A stretch of 64,000 bases of DNA from Linnemannia hyalina (GCA_019671135.1 JAHRHY010000022.1:779841-843840); one strand, 5' to 3'. Shown: positions 20,742 to 30,331, counted from the stretch's first letter. Numbers and translations: made by a program. The notes: generated by a model from the letters alone, not told the origin.

Positions 20742-22988
20742 ATGCAGTACGTTCAGCTTACAATCGAGCTCATCACCAAGGCCTTCGAGACATTTTCTTC
20801 TAAGAAGGGAGTGGAGTTTACCAAGAAAGATGCAAATAAGATCTTTAAGGCGCTTGATGAGGATGAGGGAGTAGAGAGATACTACTTTTGTGGTGCAAAG
20901 TGCACCAAGTCCAAGCGCAAATGCATGAAGGAAGTTGATGATGAAGGCATGCATTGTTATGTCCACGATCCTGCGCGCAAGTGTCAAGGCACAACCATTA
21001 AGGGCGCTAATTGTGGTAGTGTAGCCAAACTTGGTGAAACATACTGTGGACGTCATCGAGAGCAGCATAAAGGTCATATGAAAAGCAGTAACAATAAGGC
21101 ACCTGCCAACAAGCGTACCAAGTCTTCCAAGATAACCAAGAAGACACATACTCCTGAGTTTGTCCCTTCAGATGATGATATGACTTCCGAGGATGAAGAA
21201 CCAAAGAAGCGAAAGAGAAACAAGCAGGAGTCATCGGATGAGGAGCCGTCCGATGATGATGAAGAAGATATAATTGCCGTCTCCTTTCCGTTGAGTCCAA
21301 AGGTAGTTGACATAACGTCCAAGAAAAATGTACCACTCGCTAATACAGGCATATGGATGCGTTATGCAACTAATCCAGCTTTCCTGTATGCAAAAAACTA
21401 TACTGTAAATGGCAAGTACATTATTAAGCTGAAGGAAAAGGACCTCTACATTGTATTGTGTCCACCTGAGCTCATGGGGAAAAATCTTCCTGTACCGAAA
21501 TTATCTGACAAAGAGGTACGTATATTACAAAAGATGGGACTCCAAGAGGCAACTCCTGCTGATGTAGAAAAAATAGAAGAGTCTTCTGCTGATGAGAATT
21601 CTGACGATGATACAGATGATGGTGATACGTCTGATGATGCTGGCTCTGACGATGATTCCCCTGATGATAAAGACTCTGATGATGGCAAGTCCAATAACAG
21701 ACCTGATGTAGAATCTGGAGATGATACCTCTAAGGATAACCCTGATGAAAAACTATCTCATAAAAAGTCATCTAAGGATGATGAGAAGAAGACTTCTCGA
21801 AAGAAAAGGCATTCAGAGATGCCCAAAAATGCAGAGCCATCTTCTAATGTAGACGTTTCTAAGGATGGAAAAGATGAACATACATTTGCACTGGCCACAA
21901 CGGTGCATAACATTAGATCAGAGAAAGACATAGCACGTGCGAAGGACAGAGGATGGATGATTCATCCTAATAACGACATGCTTGAGTATGCAACTAAGTT
22001 TACGATGAATGGCAAGTACATTGTCAGGCTATCTGGAAAGAATACATACGTTGGCCTGTTTACGCTTGATGCTCTGCGCGGTGTCGGTGATGTTCCAGAG
22101 TTGGATATCTTGGAACGCTCCATGCTTAGCAAGATGAAACTTCAACCATTGTCTGATGAAGAGAGAAAGACGCTTTTCAACGAGGAGATCGAAGTAGAAG
22201 AAGAAGTACCAGTAGAAGGACCAACAGATAAATCCAAGGTGATATGGAAAAAACTTAACAAGTACTTGGAATATTCCGAGAATGTACTTGTAAATGGAAT
22301 GCACATTCTCAAGATGCGCAAAAAAGACACTGTAATCGGCTTGATGACTGATGACCATATTGCTGCAGAGAATGTAGAGTGTCATTCTCTTAGCCAGAAG
22401 GAAAAAGAGAAGTTGTTTGCTATGGGATTTAAACCGCATGAGCATAAGCAAAGCTTGCCACAGAAAGATGAGAGCACATGTGAGGATGATAAAGATGCTG
22501 AGGGCGATAAAGATGCTGAGGATGACAAAGATGCGGTGGGTGATAAAGATGCTGAAGATGACAAAGATGCTGAGGGTGATAACGATGCTGAGGATGACAA
22601 AGATGCTGAGGGTGATAACGATGCTGAAGATGATAAAGATGCTGAGGATGATAAAGATGCTGAGGATGTTATGTGGAAAAGGTACCCTAAAGATAAAAGC
22701 TCCTCGGGTATAATCGTCATAGATAAAGACGAAATTAAATGGACAACATGTTCGTTTGACAAGAAGCATGAATATGCAACCAACTACCTTTTCGACGGAT
22801 GTCATCTGCTCAAGAGGTACGAAGAGGACATTATTGTTGGACTGCTGTATAAGATACCTGCAAACGGTGACAGTAACTATAGTCGAGACAAATTTACCAA
22901 CAACAAACAAAAGCAGAAGTTAATTGCCATGGGGTTCACGATCGAGGAATTGCCTAAATTGTACTCTCCAGATGTAAAGTTTTGGTAG
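20742..22988 (+). CDS. ORF B: Cys/His-rich, acidic, four-repeat protein (748 aa)
   Basis: The N-terminus has two Cys/His clusters (YYFCGAKCTKSKRKC...HCYVH and RKCQGTTIKGANC...YCGRH). The second has the C.G.T..G..C form common in small zinc-binding modules, including proteins of large DNA viruses. Four diverged units of about 70 residues follow, each with W or a bulky residue, YA.N/YS.N, NG..I.K and VGL (around residues 200, 400, 500 and 690), separated by Asp/Glu/Lys-rich spacers and a DKDAE[DG] hexapeptide array (about residues 585-640, 18-bp DNA repeat). I do not recognise the repeat unit. By position it is the second gene of the transposon; DNA binding and a partner role for ORF A are inferred. 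Confidence 0.75.
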   Translation: MQYVQLTIELITKAFETFSSKKGVEFTKKDANKIFKALDEDEGVERYYFCGAKCTKSKRKCMKEVDDEGMHCYVHDPARKCQGTTIKGANCGSVAKLGETYCGRHREQHKGHMKSSNNKAPANKRTKSSKITKKTHTPEFVPSDDDMTSEDEEPKKRKRNKQESSDEEPSDDDEEDIIAVSFPLSPKVVDITSKKNVPLANTGIWMRYATNPAFLYAKNYTVNGKYIIKLKEKDLYIVLCPPELMGKNLPVPKLSDKEVRILQKMGLQEATPADVEKIEESSADENSDDDTDDGDTSDDAGSDDDSPDDKDSDDGKSNNRPDVESGDDTSKDNPDEKLSHKKSSKDDEKKTSRKKRHSEMPKNAEPSSNVDVSKDGKDEHTFALATTVHNIRSEKDIARAKDRGWMIHPNNDMLEYATKFTMNGKYIVRLSGKNTYVGLFTLDALRGVGDVPELDILERSMLSKMKLQPLSDEERKTLFNEEIEVEEEVPVEGPTDKSKVIWKKLNKYLEYSENVLVNGMHILKMRKKDTVIGLMTDDHIAAENVECHSLSQKEKEKLFAMGFKPHEHKQSLPQKDESTCEDDKDAEGDKDAEDDKDAVGDKDAEDDKDAEGDNDAEDDKDAEGDNDAEDDKDAEDDKDAEDVMWKRYPKDKSSSGIIVIDKDEIKWTTCSFDKKHEYATNYLFDGCHLLKRYEEDIIVGLLYKIPANGDSNYSRDKFTNNKQKQKLIAMGFTIEELPKLYSPDVKFW

Positions 22989-23111
22989 TTGTTGAGACAG
23001 ATGAAGAGTAGATATTTTAAAAACTATCCAATTGTCAACAGTTGGCATTTGTGGTTGTATATATAGCATGAACTTTTTAAAAATGTAACATGTCTTCGAC
23101 ACTTCCACCTA

Positions 23112-23606
23112 GGAGGCCTTTCAAGTCCAAATTATCATATGGTGTTTGTTACATCTCTGCAGATCTTGACGATATCCACCGCGTCCATTAGAGGAGAATG
23201 TATATATGATACCAAGCATATAAGACAACCATTGTAACATTTTTTGTTTAACTATCCTACTAAACACCAACCTATTCTCCAAACAACAAAGTCTTCTTAT
23301 TTTTCGCACACCAAACTCTTGAATATGTCCATCTACTATTAACCTGTAACCCTCACTGCAAGATTCGACAGAGTAGGTCTTGTATGTGATCATCTAAAGC
23401 ACTTGTATTCTCAACTGTATCTTTGTCGTGAAATACAGGGGAGAGATTACATTTTAAAAATTCTTGTGCTGTCTATTGCTATTTTATTCTGTGTTCTGTT
23501 GCCCACTATGAAGAGATATGCCAGTTATGGAAGTCAACACTCCGTTCCTTGGACTTTGGATATTTTTTATATGCCTTTTTATATCCTCTGCACATGAAGG
23601 GGCCGC
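23112..23606 (+). repeat. Right terminal module of element 1 (495 bp)
   Basis: Direct repeat of 18109-18603, nearly identical base for base. Its right edge GGCCGC is followed by the TAT duplication and NLR coding sequence. Confidence 0.92.
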
Positions 23607-23607
23607 T

Positions 23608-24594
23608 ATGTCGTATGCCTTCCAGAAAGCTATCAATATCCAGGCCCTTCGCCGCCTTCACCAAACTGAAGACGCCCTGCATCACGTTTCCTGTGCGCCG
23701 TTTTGTGGCCTGCCAGGGGCTTTCGTTGTCAGGTACACACTCCAGAGCCTGAAAGGCATAGGCGGCCAGGTACACCATATGGGGGTCGGCGCTGCCTTTC
23801 AGCTTGTCGATATATCCAGAAAGGCGTTCGTGAAGAGTTACACGATCCAAGCCCTCGACCTTGCAGTCGGCCATGGCGTCCAGGACGCGCGACACGGCCA
23901 ACATGAGCTGATAGATATAGCTTTGAGTTTGCGCGTGGGTGGTTTGCAAGCGTGTATTGAGGACTCCCAGGATCTTGACTAGATCAGCCGCCTCGAGGTA
24001 GCCCTCGTTCGCGCCCTGTACCAGCTTGGCCAGTCCCTCAAGAGAATGGATATCCAGCAAGGTGGATTTTTCAATGCTGCCGATAAACAGTTCCAGCAGG
24101 CATCGAAAGTCGTCCCTGTTGAGGAATGGGGCCAAGCATGCGACCTCCGCAATAGCCGTTGGACCCTTCAACTCATCTCGGATGAATGCGCGGACTAGAT
24201 TCGTCGTCAAGGTGTTCAGCCTTTCCTGCTCGTCTTCATTGTTTCGTGTTGCTTGGACCCAGCTGAGGGCAGAGTTCTGACGAAGGTCGTCCGACGACGG
24301 CGGAGCTTTCAAGAGCCCAAGGCAATAGACAAGCTGGTGCGTGTTGACAAGACGCTCATCTGATTCTGGTAGCTTGTACTCGATTACAGGCGGGTTCTTG
24401 TCTTGGACAAAAAAGTCACCAATGACAGACACGTCGATATCAATGGTGGCCGATCTGCAGAGCGCTGGCTGAGTTGCGACGGAATTTGAAGTCTCGAGTG
24501 GCGGCTGAACTGCGGTAGACGCTGTGGTCTTGAGTAACCGCTGGGTTGTTTTGGTGGTCTTGAGTGACGGCTTGCAACATATTAGGTTTATCAT
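23608..24594 (-). pseudogene. NLR gene, middle portion upstream of the insertion
   Basis: The frame runs ...VFSLVKAAKGLDIDSFLEGIRH and ends where element 1 begins. Joined across the two insertions it continues as IEDGLDGAVKVF in the 3' portion, so this and 13805-17593 are one gene. The region is a helical, HEAT/ARM-like segment (LNTLTTNLVRAF, LDIHSLEGLAKLVQG, RLSGYIDKLKG) that precedes NACHT in such proteins. The residues after the break in this frame (SGPFMCRGYKK...) come from the module and are not native. The first Met at 24594 is unlikely to be the real start, because the N-terminal segment is at 24720-25205. Confidence 0.85.
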
Positions 24595-24719
24595 TGCTCT
24601 CTAGTTAGTCATTCCTTGTCACTCTCTATCATCTCTGACTCACTATGACACTACACCTAGAAACCTAGTTGGCGACTTTGTATATATATTTAGTTGTACC
24701 ACAGTAATAACATCAATCA

Positions 24720-25205
24720 TCACTGCTTCAACTCTCGTCCCCGTTCTATACTTCTCTGTCCCAGTCTTCGCCTGTTGCACGGCTGAGCAGCGACAAAAAC
24801 CGAGGCTTCAAGGGGCGGCTGAATCGCGATGGAAACTGCAGTCTCAAGGGACGGCAAAGTCGAGATGGACAACTCCTCCGCCTCGGTGTATCCCCACTCC
24901 TGTGCCTTCTTGTAGCTCTTTTTTGCTCTTTCCTGCTTCTTCAGTTCGTCCAAGAGTTTACTGAGCTTGACAAAAGCACAAGCGATACCATGGCGGAGAT
25001 CCGTAACGTCCTGGACGGCCTCGGCGACTTTCACACCTTTCTTCATTTGGGATAACGATGCCTCCGCCTCCTCACATAGCACAAGCGCGATCTCGTGCTT
25101 CCCTTCCTCGCTGACGGTGCGGCCTTGCTCCAGATAAATGTTGACAAGCTCCAGCTCCTTCTGCGGCGGAAGGGGACTTCGCTTGGATGACACTTTGTTA
25201 AACAT
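24720..25205 (-). pseudogene. NLR gene, N-terminal segment
   Basis: MFNKVSSKRSPLPPQKELEL opens a 161-codon frame with TPR-like helices (LVNIYLEQGRTVSEEGKHEIALVLC; FVKLSKLLDELKKQERAKKSYKKAQEWG), followed by a Ser/Thr/Pro linker (SLETAVSIAIQPPLEASV). The linker resembles the start of the next frame (TTASTAVQPPLETSNSVAT), suggesting the two were one reading frame now split by 125 bp (24595-24719) of intron or inserted DNA. The join cannot be resolved by eye. Spacing and strand tie it to the broken NLR. Confidence 0.65.
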
Positions 25206-25850
25206 GTTGACCTGCGTGATCTGTTGTTAATGAGCAAAAGGGAATGGCGAGGTTAAATTTCAGTCTCGGGGAGGTTGACATGTGTAGGAGCGGGAAGTAA
25301 CACAAACACACTTACAATGCTTGATGCGGCTATTGCTTGATAGGATGAAATGCGATTGAAAGTGCTGAATATAGCTGTTGAATGGGTAGTACGTAAGATA
25401 ACGTGAATGAATGCAAGCAGTTCATGCGTTGAAATTAGAGTCACGTCAGAGTCAATTGACAAACGAAAGGGGGGTTGACGGTGGCCCTTACTTTTTGATT
25501 CTTTTTTCTCGGGTCTTGGAACGAGCTTTTGCTTGTTCTTGCGTCCGGCAGTTATGACGGCTGTTGTAAAACAAAAGGACGGATCAGCAAATGCAGTTCT
25601 TCAAAGATGACCAGCTATGTCCGGTTCAAGGCGAACAATTGTCTATACCTGCGAATAAACCGTCGTTCTTTCTTTTTTTTATGTTTTTTTGGTGTTTTGT
25701 TTGCGTGATGTCGGCACCGAGCTCTGTTTGTGTCTTTCTGGCAATTGTCGCTACCCTATAACGAGTCAGGTCAGAAGAAAAATAATTAGATGTTGACCCT
25801 TCTAGATCGGACCTTTGAAGTTCACAAGGAAAAAGAAGAGAGCGGGATAA
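25206..25850. other. NLR upstream region, no gene seen
   Basis: Presumed 5' flank of the minus-strand NLR. T-rich stretches (about 25490-25515, 25667-25695) and short frames without motifs. No TATA box could be assigned with confidence. Confidence 0.35.
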
Positions 25851-25852
25851 TA

Positions 25853-26087
25853 GAGAAATTGAGCACTCTGAAATTTTCACAGTGTGTGGCAGTGAAATTC
25901 CAAATACGTAGGTTTTTCTAAGCCACTGTGAACATCACTGTGAAATTTTCACTGGTTCGTTCACAAGCTGTGAAGATGGCTTCAAATGTTCATAGTGGTT
26001 GTTTTTGAATCAATTCTTCCACCTTTGCAATTGAAAAACCAACTTCACTGCCACACACTGTGAAAATTTCAGAGTGCTCAATTTCTC
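25853..26087. mobile_element. MITE, 235 bp, 44-bp TIRs, TA duplication (mariner-like)
   Basis: Left end GAGAAATTGAGCACTCTGAA, with a perfect 44-bp inverted copy at the right end. TA at 25851-25852 and 26088-26089. No coding capacity. TA target and length fit a Tc1/mariner-derived MITE. Confidence 0.9.
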
Positions 26088-26329
26088 TAATAGGTCTCAC
26101 CAGGGCTGTTGCTCGGGAAGTTTTCTGACCAGGAGAGGGTAATAAAAGACGTGCGGTCGAAGCGGAGGTGGTTGTTGGTGTGGTCGGTTTCCTGAAAGTT
26201 TGAGGCTCCTTGCGCTGAATCGTTACCAAGGTGGGAACGTAAATTCGACAAGTAAAGCAACGACAAGATATGGATGGATGAACGAAGGAGAAAGAGAAAG
26301 AGATGGTTTAAGAAACAGAAAGACACAAA

Positions 26330-26741
26330 ATTTCAACGCAGACCCTTTGACTCGAAATTTTCACACTGTGAGGCAGTGCAGATCACATTATTTTCATATA
26401 CGAAGGTAGATCTAAGTCGCTATGAACATTTCTGTGAATTTCTCACTGTTTCGTTCATAACCTGTGAAGATGGCCTCAAATGTTCATAGGGCTCTTTTTT
26501 CTGTCTCTTCCACTTGAAAACACATCACACCTCTCCTCTCCATAATCATGAGCTCAACACGGCCATCTTGTTCCAGTCAAGGTGTGAACGATAGAGATGG
26601 CCCTCGGGGGACAATCGAAGGGAAAATGAAAATAATACATGCGATTCGGCCTTCTTCCTTTGAATCTCTCTGTGAACCTTAGCAAAGTAAACCCTTCTGC
26701 ACTGCCTCACACTGTGAAAAATTCAGAGTCCTCAATTTCTC
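26330..26741. mobile_element. Related MITE, about 410 bp, left end eroded
   Basis: The right end (rc) GAGAAATTGAGGACTCTGAA and inner CACAGTGTGAGGCAGTGCAG match the left-side TTTTCACACTGTGAGGCAGTGCAG. The outermost left 20 bp are no longer recognisable, so the left border is approximate. TA follows the right end at 26742. Confidence 0.65.
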
Positions 26742-26974
26742 TATGCTTTGTTATTTATCAATCATCGTTGCACAAATAGATTTCAAGGGAACTGAGGAAA
26801 AATTCCAGGGCACTTGTGGACCGATCACTTACAAAGTTACACAAGAATCGACCGATCACTCTGTATCCACCCTTACACTTGCTCAATGACATTTTGTCAT
26901 CTGTCACTACTGTTTACTAATTGTCAACTGACGTTTTACTCTTTTGTTTTGCCAAATGTCGCCTCTGCCTTGTT

Positions 26975-27047
26975 AACAGGGATAACTGGCTTGTGGCAGC
27001 AAAGCGTTCATGGCGACGTTGCTTTTTGATCCTTCGATGTCCGCTCG
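26975..27047 (+). rRNA. LSU rRNA fragment, about 73 nt, pseudogene scrap
   Basis: AACAGGGATAACTGGCTTGT then GGCAGCAAAGCGTTCATGGCG and TTGCTTTTTGATCCTTCGAT. Same conserved LSU segment as the other two fragments, with four substitutions, losing similarity after about 27047. Confidence 0.85.
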
Positions 27048-27601
27048 TTCTCTCCTCCCTCATTATCATTCGAGATAGCGCCGTGATGCTTTGTTCGCAT
27101 GTTAGACCTTGTAATTTATTAAGGGCATTTTAAAAATATTCTTTCCACTACTTCGAGTAATCAATATCTTTCACATGAGTATTCCTGTGCAACAGATTAT
27201 TAGATTGCCCCCTGCTTTACCCTGCCTTGTTCCTATTCTCCCTGTGTCACATCCATACACTTCCCCTGCTTTCCAAACACCTTCTCTGCCTCACCACCGT
27301 CCACTGTAACATAGACATATAAATACTCCCCTTCCCTTGTACAATAAAGCACAATCATCACTGCTCCAATCTCTGTTCCTCTCTCGATCCTTCCTTCGTT
27401 CTCTCGATCCCTCTTTGACTGTTGCATCCTGGGCCAGCCGATCACTCGCTGTGCATTTTAAGCTCTATCTATGATTCTTGGAAGGAATTTCAATACCCTG
27501 TAGTTGGTGTATGATTATGCACAAATTTGTATGCCAAATGGCCCTTGATTTAGATCAGCGCGATAACTTAAGGGGGTTGAATACTATGGTAATGGCTGCT
27601 A
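27048..27601. other. Intergenic region with TATA-like signal
   Basis: ACATATAAATACTCCCC and CCCTTGTACAATAAAGC (27314-27350) resemble 12897-12930. CTCTCGATCC repeats lie at about 27384-27411. No gene supported. Confidence 0.4.
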
Positions 27602-27972
27602 TTATACACCCAAAATGGCTACAGTCGAGTTGGTCTTGAATGCCTCAGACAGCGCCTGAGCTCCGTTGGGTCCGATCGAGTTGCCAGTCAAGTCCAAAGT
27701 GGTCAGAGTCGAGTTGGTCTTGAGTGCCTCAGCCAGCGCCTTAGCTCCGTTGTCTCCGATCGAGTTGTAACTCATTTTTAAAGTGGTCAGAGTCGAGTTG
27801 GTCTTGAGTGCCTCAGCCAGCGCCTGAGCTCCGTTGTCTCCGATCAAGGTTTTTTTTAAGATCAAAGTGGCCAGAGTCGAGTTAACCATTACACTCATAA
27901 CTACATTGTCTTGTGCGGTTATCGATGATTGTGTTTCATAGGCAGATCTCTGAATCTCCAGGCGTCGTATAA
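27602..27972 (-). pseudogene. LRR gene fragment truncated by element 2
   Basis: Three units of the same 28-residue LRR family as 5888-9135 (LIGDNGAQALAEALKTNSTL; SYNSIGDNGAKALAEAL; LTGNSIGPNGAQALSEAF) and the same type of C-terminal cap (KTNSTVAILGV). Upstream coding stops at 27973, where the transposon module begins. The apparent start MDLKG is module sequence. The N-terminal part of the gene is not found on the other side of element 2 within the window, so it is a remnant. Confidence 0.85.
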
Positions 27973-28467
27973 GGAGGCCTTTCAAGTCCAAATTATCATA
28001 TGGTGTTTGTTACATCTCTGCAGATCTTGACGATATCCACCGCGTCCATTAGAGGAGAGTGTATGTATGATATCAACCATTTAAAACAACCATTGTAACA
28101 TTTTTTGTTTAACTATCCTACTAAACACCAACCTATTCTCCAAACAACAAAGTCTTCTTATTTTTCGCACACCAAACTCTTGAATATGTCCATCTACTAT
28201 TAACCTGTAACCCTCACTGCAAGATTCGACAGAGTAGTTCTTGTATGTGATCATCTAAAGCACTTGTATTCCCAACTGTATCTTTGTCGTGAAATACAGG
28301 GGAGAGATTACATTTTAAAAATTCTTGTGCTGTCTATTGCTATTTTATTCTGTGTTCTGTTGCCCACTATGAAGAGATATGCCAGTTATGGAAGTCAACA
28401 CTCCGTTCCTTGGACTTTGGATATTTTTTATATGCCTTTTTATATCCTCTGCACATGAAGGGGCCGC
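27973..28467 (+). repeat. Left terminal module of element 2 (495 bp)
   Basis: Same ends as the other modules (GGAGGCC...GGCCGC). Small differences from copy 1 (for example CATTTAAAACAACC at about 28078) are shared with the solo module at 39241. Confidence 0.9.
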
Positions 28468-28628
28468 TACCGAATAAAATATAAAAATATATTTGTATTC
28501 TCAACTATGTGCTTGCTGTATGATAGATACCATCCTACATGCTGTTGTGTATACAGTTAAGTATAAGCCTTTTTAAAAAATTGTTATTGTTGGTTAACGT
28601 CATGACAATCCAATACATAAATATTATT

Positions 28629-29918
28629 ATGGATCTAACAAAACACTTCCAACAACTGCTTGATGACCATTGGACTTTCCTCAACGCTGGATGGCCAACA
28701 ATTACACCACGTAATAATCATCGTACTGTAAGCAAGGAAATTGGGTATATGCCAGAAATAAAAGAAACCCTAAATCGACGCCTTGGTCCTATTCCAGTGT
28801 ACTTCTTTCTTGTTGACATCTGGCCAAAGGTTAAGTATCCTGGTCCATACAAAGAAGTGGAGAAAGGTCTTTTAATGCTCTACCATCTTGTCAAAGGACT
28901 GTCTATGGAAGCAATGGAACCACACATGCCAAAAAGTAGTTTTCATGCAATGCACTCTGTGTTTTATAAGAAAGAATATACTTTGCACAACAAGTACATC
29001 ACCAACTGTATTGCAACAATGTTCTCCACAATTAAAATACGCCTTTTGTCTGCAAAGGAAAAGAATCCTCCATTATTTAAGCATGTTACATTGCATCTTG
29101 ATGGTCATGATACAAGAGCAACATACAAAGGTGAGAGTAGTGCTGATATGTACTCTTACAAGCTGAAAAAGTCAGGACTACGCACACAGGTAGCAATGGA
29201 TTGTAATGGCATGGCTTTATTTGTCTCCAAATCTGCATCTTGCAAGAACAATGCTGATGGAACAATGCTGCTAACGATGAAGTTGGACAAGAGAGTGCAT
29301 GAGATGGATTGCATTGCTCTCGATGGAGGGTATCCACAGTTCTTAAGGAGGCTTATAGATGAGTCTGATACTCTTAAAGTCCAAAATTTCGCTCATCCAT
29401 ACCGTAAACAGAAGAACAAGGAACTTACACAGGAAGAAGCGTTATACAATACCACCTTTGGTAGTTTCCGCTCGCAGATGGAATCTCTGTTTGCAGACCT
29501 TGGTTCCACATTTGAGAAACACAACAACCGTACTCCTGTGTTGGTGGATAAGAAACAAACATATAATTTGCAGTTGAAGTTATCTTTGTTACTCTTAAAC
29601 ATGAAAAAGATGGTTGCTTTGTTGAAGATTTCTGCAGAACCAATTCATACAGCTTGGCTTCGCGAAGGATTCGAGTATCCGACGACAGAGAACGACGTTG
29701 AGCAACCAATGGGATATGTTGATGTTGGTGCGCTAGTGGAGGATGGAAATACAATGGCACAACTCCAGAACAAATTTCTTGGTATTAATCTTCATGGTGA
29801 TGTTGATGTTAATGTTGATGAGGACACACCAATGGATCAAGCAGTAATAATGCAACCCGGTCTTTCCATTGAGCTTAGAGGTACGAAGCGACAAATGGAT
29901 GTTAATGGTAATCTGTAG
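28629..29918 (+). CDS. DDE_Tnp_4/Harbinger-like transposase, ORF A (429 aa)
   Basis: Same protein as 18765-20021 with almost no internal changes (one Leu to Val near LKVQNF), keeping LHLDGHDTR, CIALDGGYP and the FRSQMESLF Glu. The acidic C-tail differs (NLHGDVDVNVDEDTPMD) and reads on through ELRGTKRQMDVNGNL, probably the original end because the same bases are non-coding in copy 1. ATG 28629 chosen as in copy 1. An intact candidate for the active enzyme. Confidence 0.82.
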   Translation: MDLTKHFQQLLDDHWTFLNAGWPTITPRNNHRTVSKEIGYMPEIKETLNRRLGPIPVYFFLVDIWPKVKYPGPYKEVEKGLLMLYHLVKGLSMEAMEPHMPKSSFHAMHSVFYKKEYTLHNKYITNCIATMFSTIKIRLLSAKEKNPPLFKHVTLHLDGHDTRATYKGESSADMYSYKLKKSGLRTQVAMDCNGMALFVSKSASCKNNADGTMLLTMKLDKRVHEMDCIALDGGYPQFLRRLIDESDTLKVQNFAHPYRKQKNKELTQEEALYNTTFGSFRSQMESLFADLGSTFEKHNNRTPVLVDKKQTYNLQLKLSLLLLNMKKMVALLKISAEPIHTAWLREGFEYPTTENDVEQPMGYVDVGALVEDGNTMAQLQNKFLGINLHGDVDVNVDEDTPMDQAVIMQPGLSIELRGTKRQMDVNGNL

Positions 29919-30331
29919 ACTTATTGCAGGTTTTTAAAAGAATAGACATACATAGCCTATTTAGTCAGCGTTGAGATACGGTATTAACTGCCTAGACGCT
30001 AATATGCACCGGTATCTATTATTAAAAGTCATGGTATTATTGTAGTAGATCGGATGCTATTCTATGCTATTCTACAACATTCCTTTTTATTTAACAAAGA
30101 GGATAAACACATGTACAAACCTACGTCATAAAAGAATACTACATTCTTAACCATTTTTAAACCCCGTCTTTAACGCCAAGCAGTCTTAATAAGCAAGATC
30201 TACGTCATACGAGGAACACTACGTTATTAACCACTTAGATGCCTTTTTAAAACTCTTTTGTTACTAAGCGCCAAGCAGTGTTAATAAGCAAGCGCTATTA
30301 ATATCCAATGTGGCAGTGTCCCATGAATTAG

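Larger units (their letters stand above)
18109..23606 (+). mobile_element. Composite DDE transposon with direct terminal modules, copy 1
   Basis: The order is: left module 18109-18603; unique DNA with ORF A and ORF B; right module 23112-23606. Total 5498 bp. TAT flanks both outer ends (18106-18108 and 23607-23609). The inner borders (GGCCGC|TACCG and CCACCTA|GGAGGCC) are the same in copy 2, so the whole assembly has moved as one unit. Long direct repeats resemble LTRs, but they lack TG...CA ends, there is no RT, and the encoded enzyme is a DDE_Tnp_4-like transposase. Confidence 0.9.

Noticed and set aside
22029..22910. Long minus-strand frames opposite ORF B (22029-22910, 31801-32700, 22382-22783)
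   Set aside because: They mirror ORF B's repetitive acidic codons (GAT/GAC read backwards as ATC/GTC giving Ile/Val/Ser runs). Shadows of the real gene.
18109..23606. LTR retrotransposon interpretation of elements 1 and 2
   Set aside because: The direct repeats lack TG...CA ends, the duplications are 3 bp, no primer-binding site or polypurine tract is visible, and there are no RT, RNase H or integrase motifs. ORF A has DDE_Tnp_4-like motifs instead.
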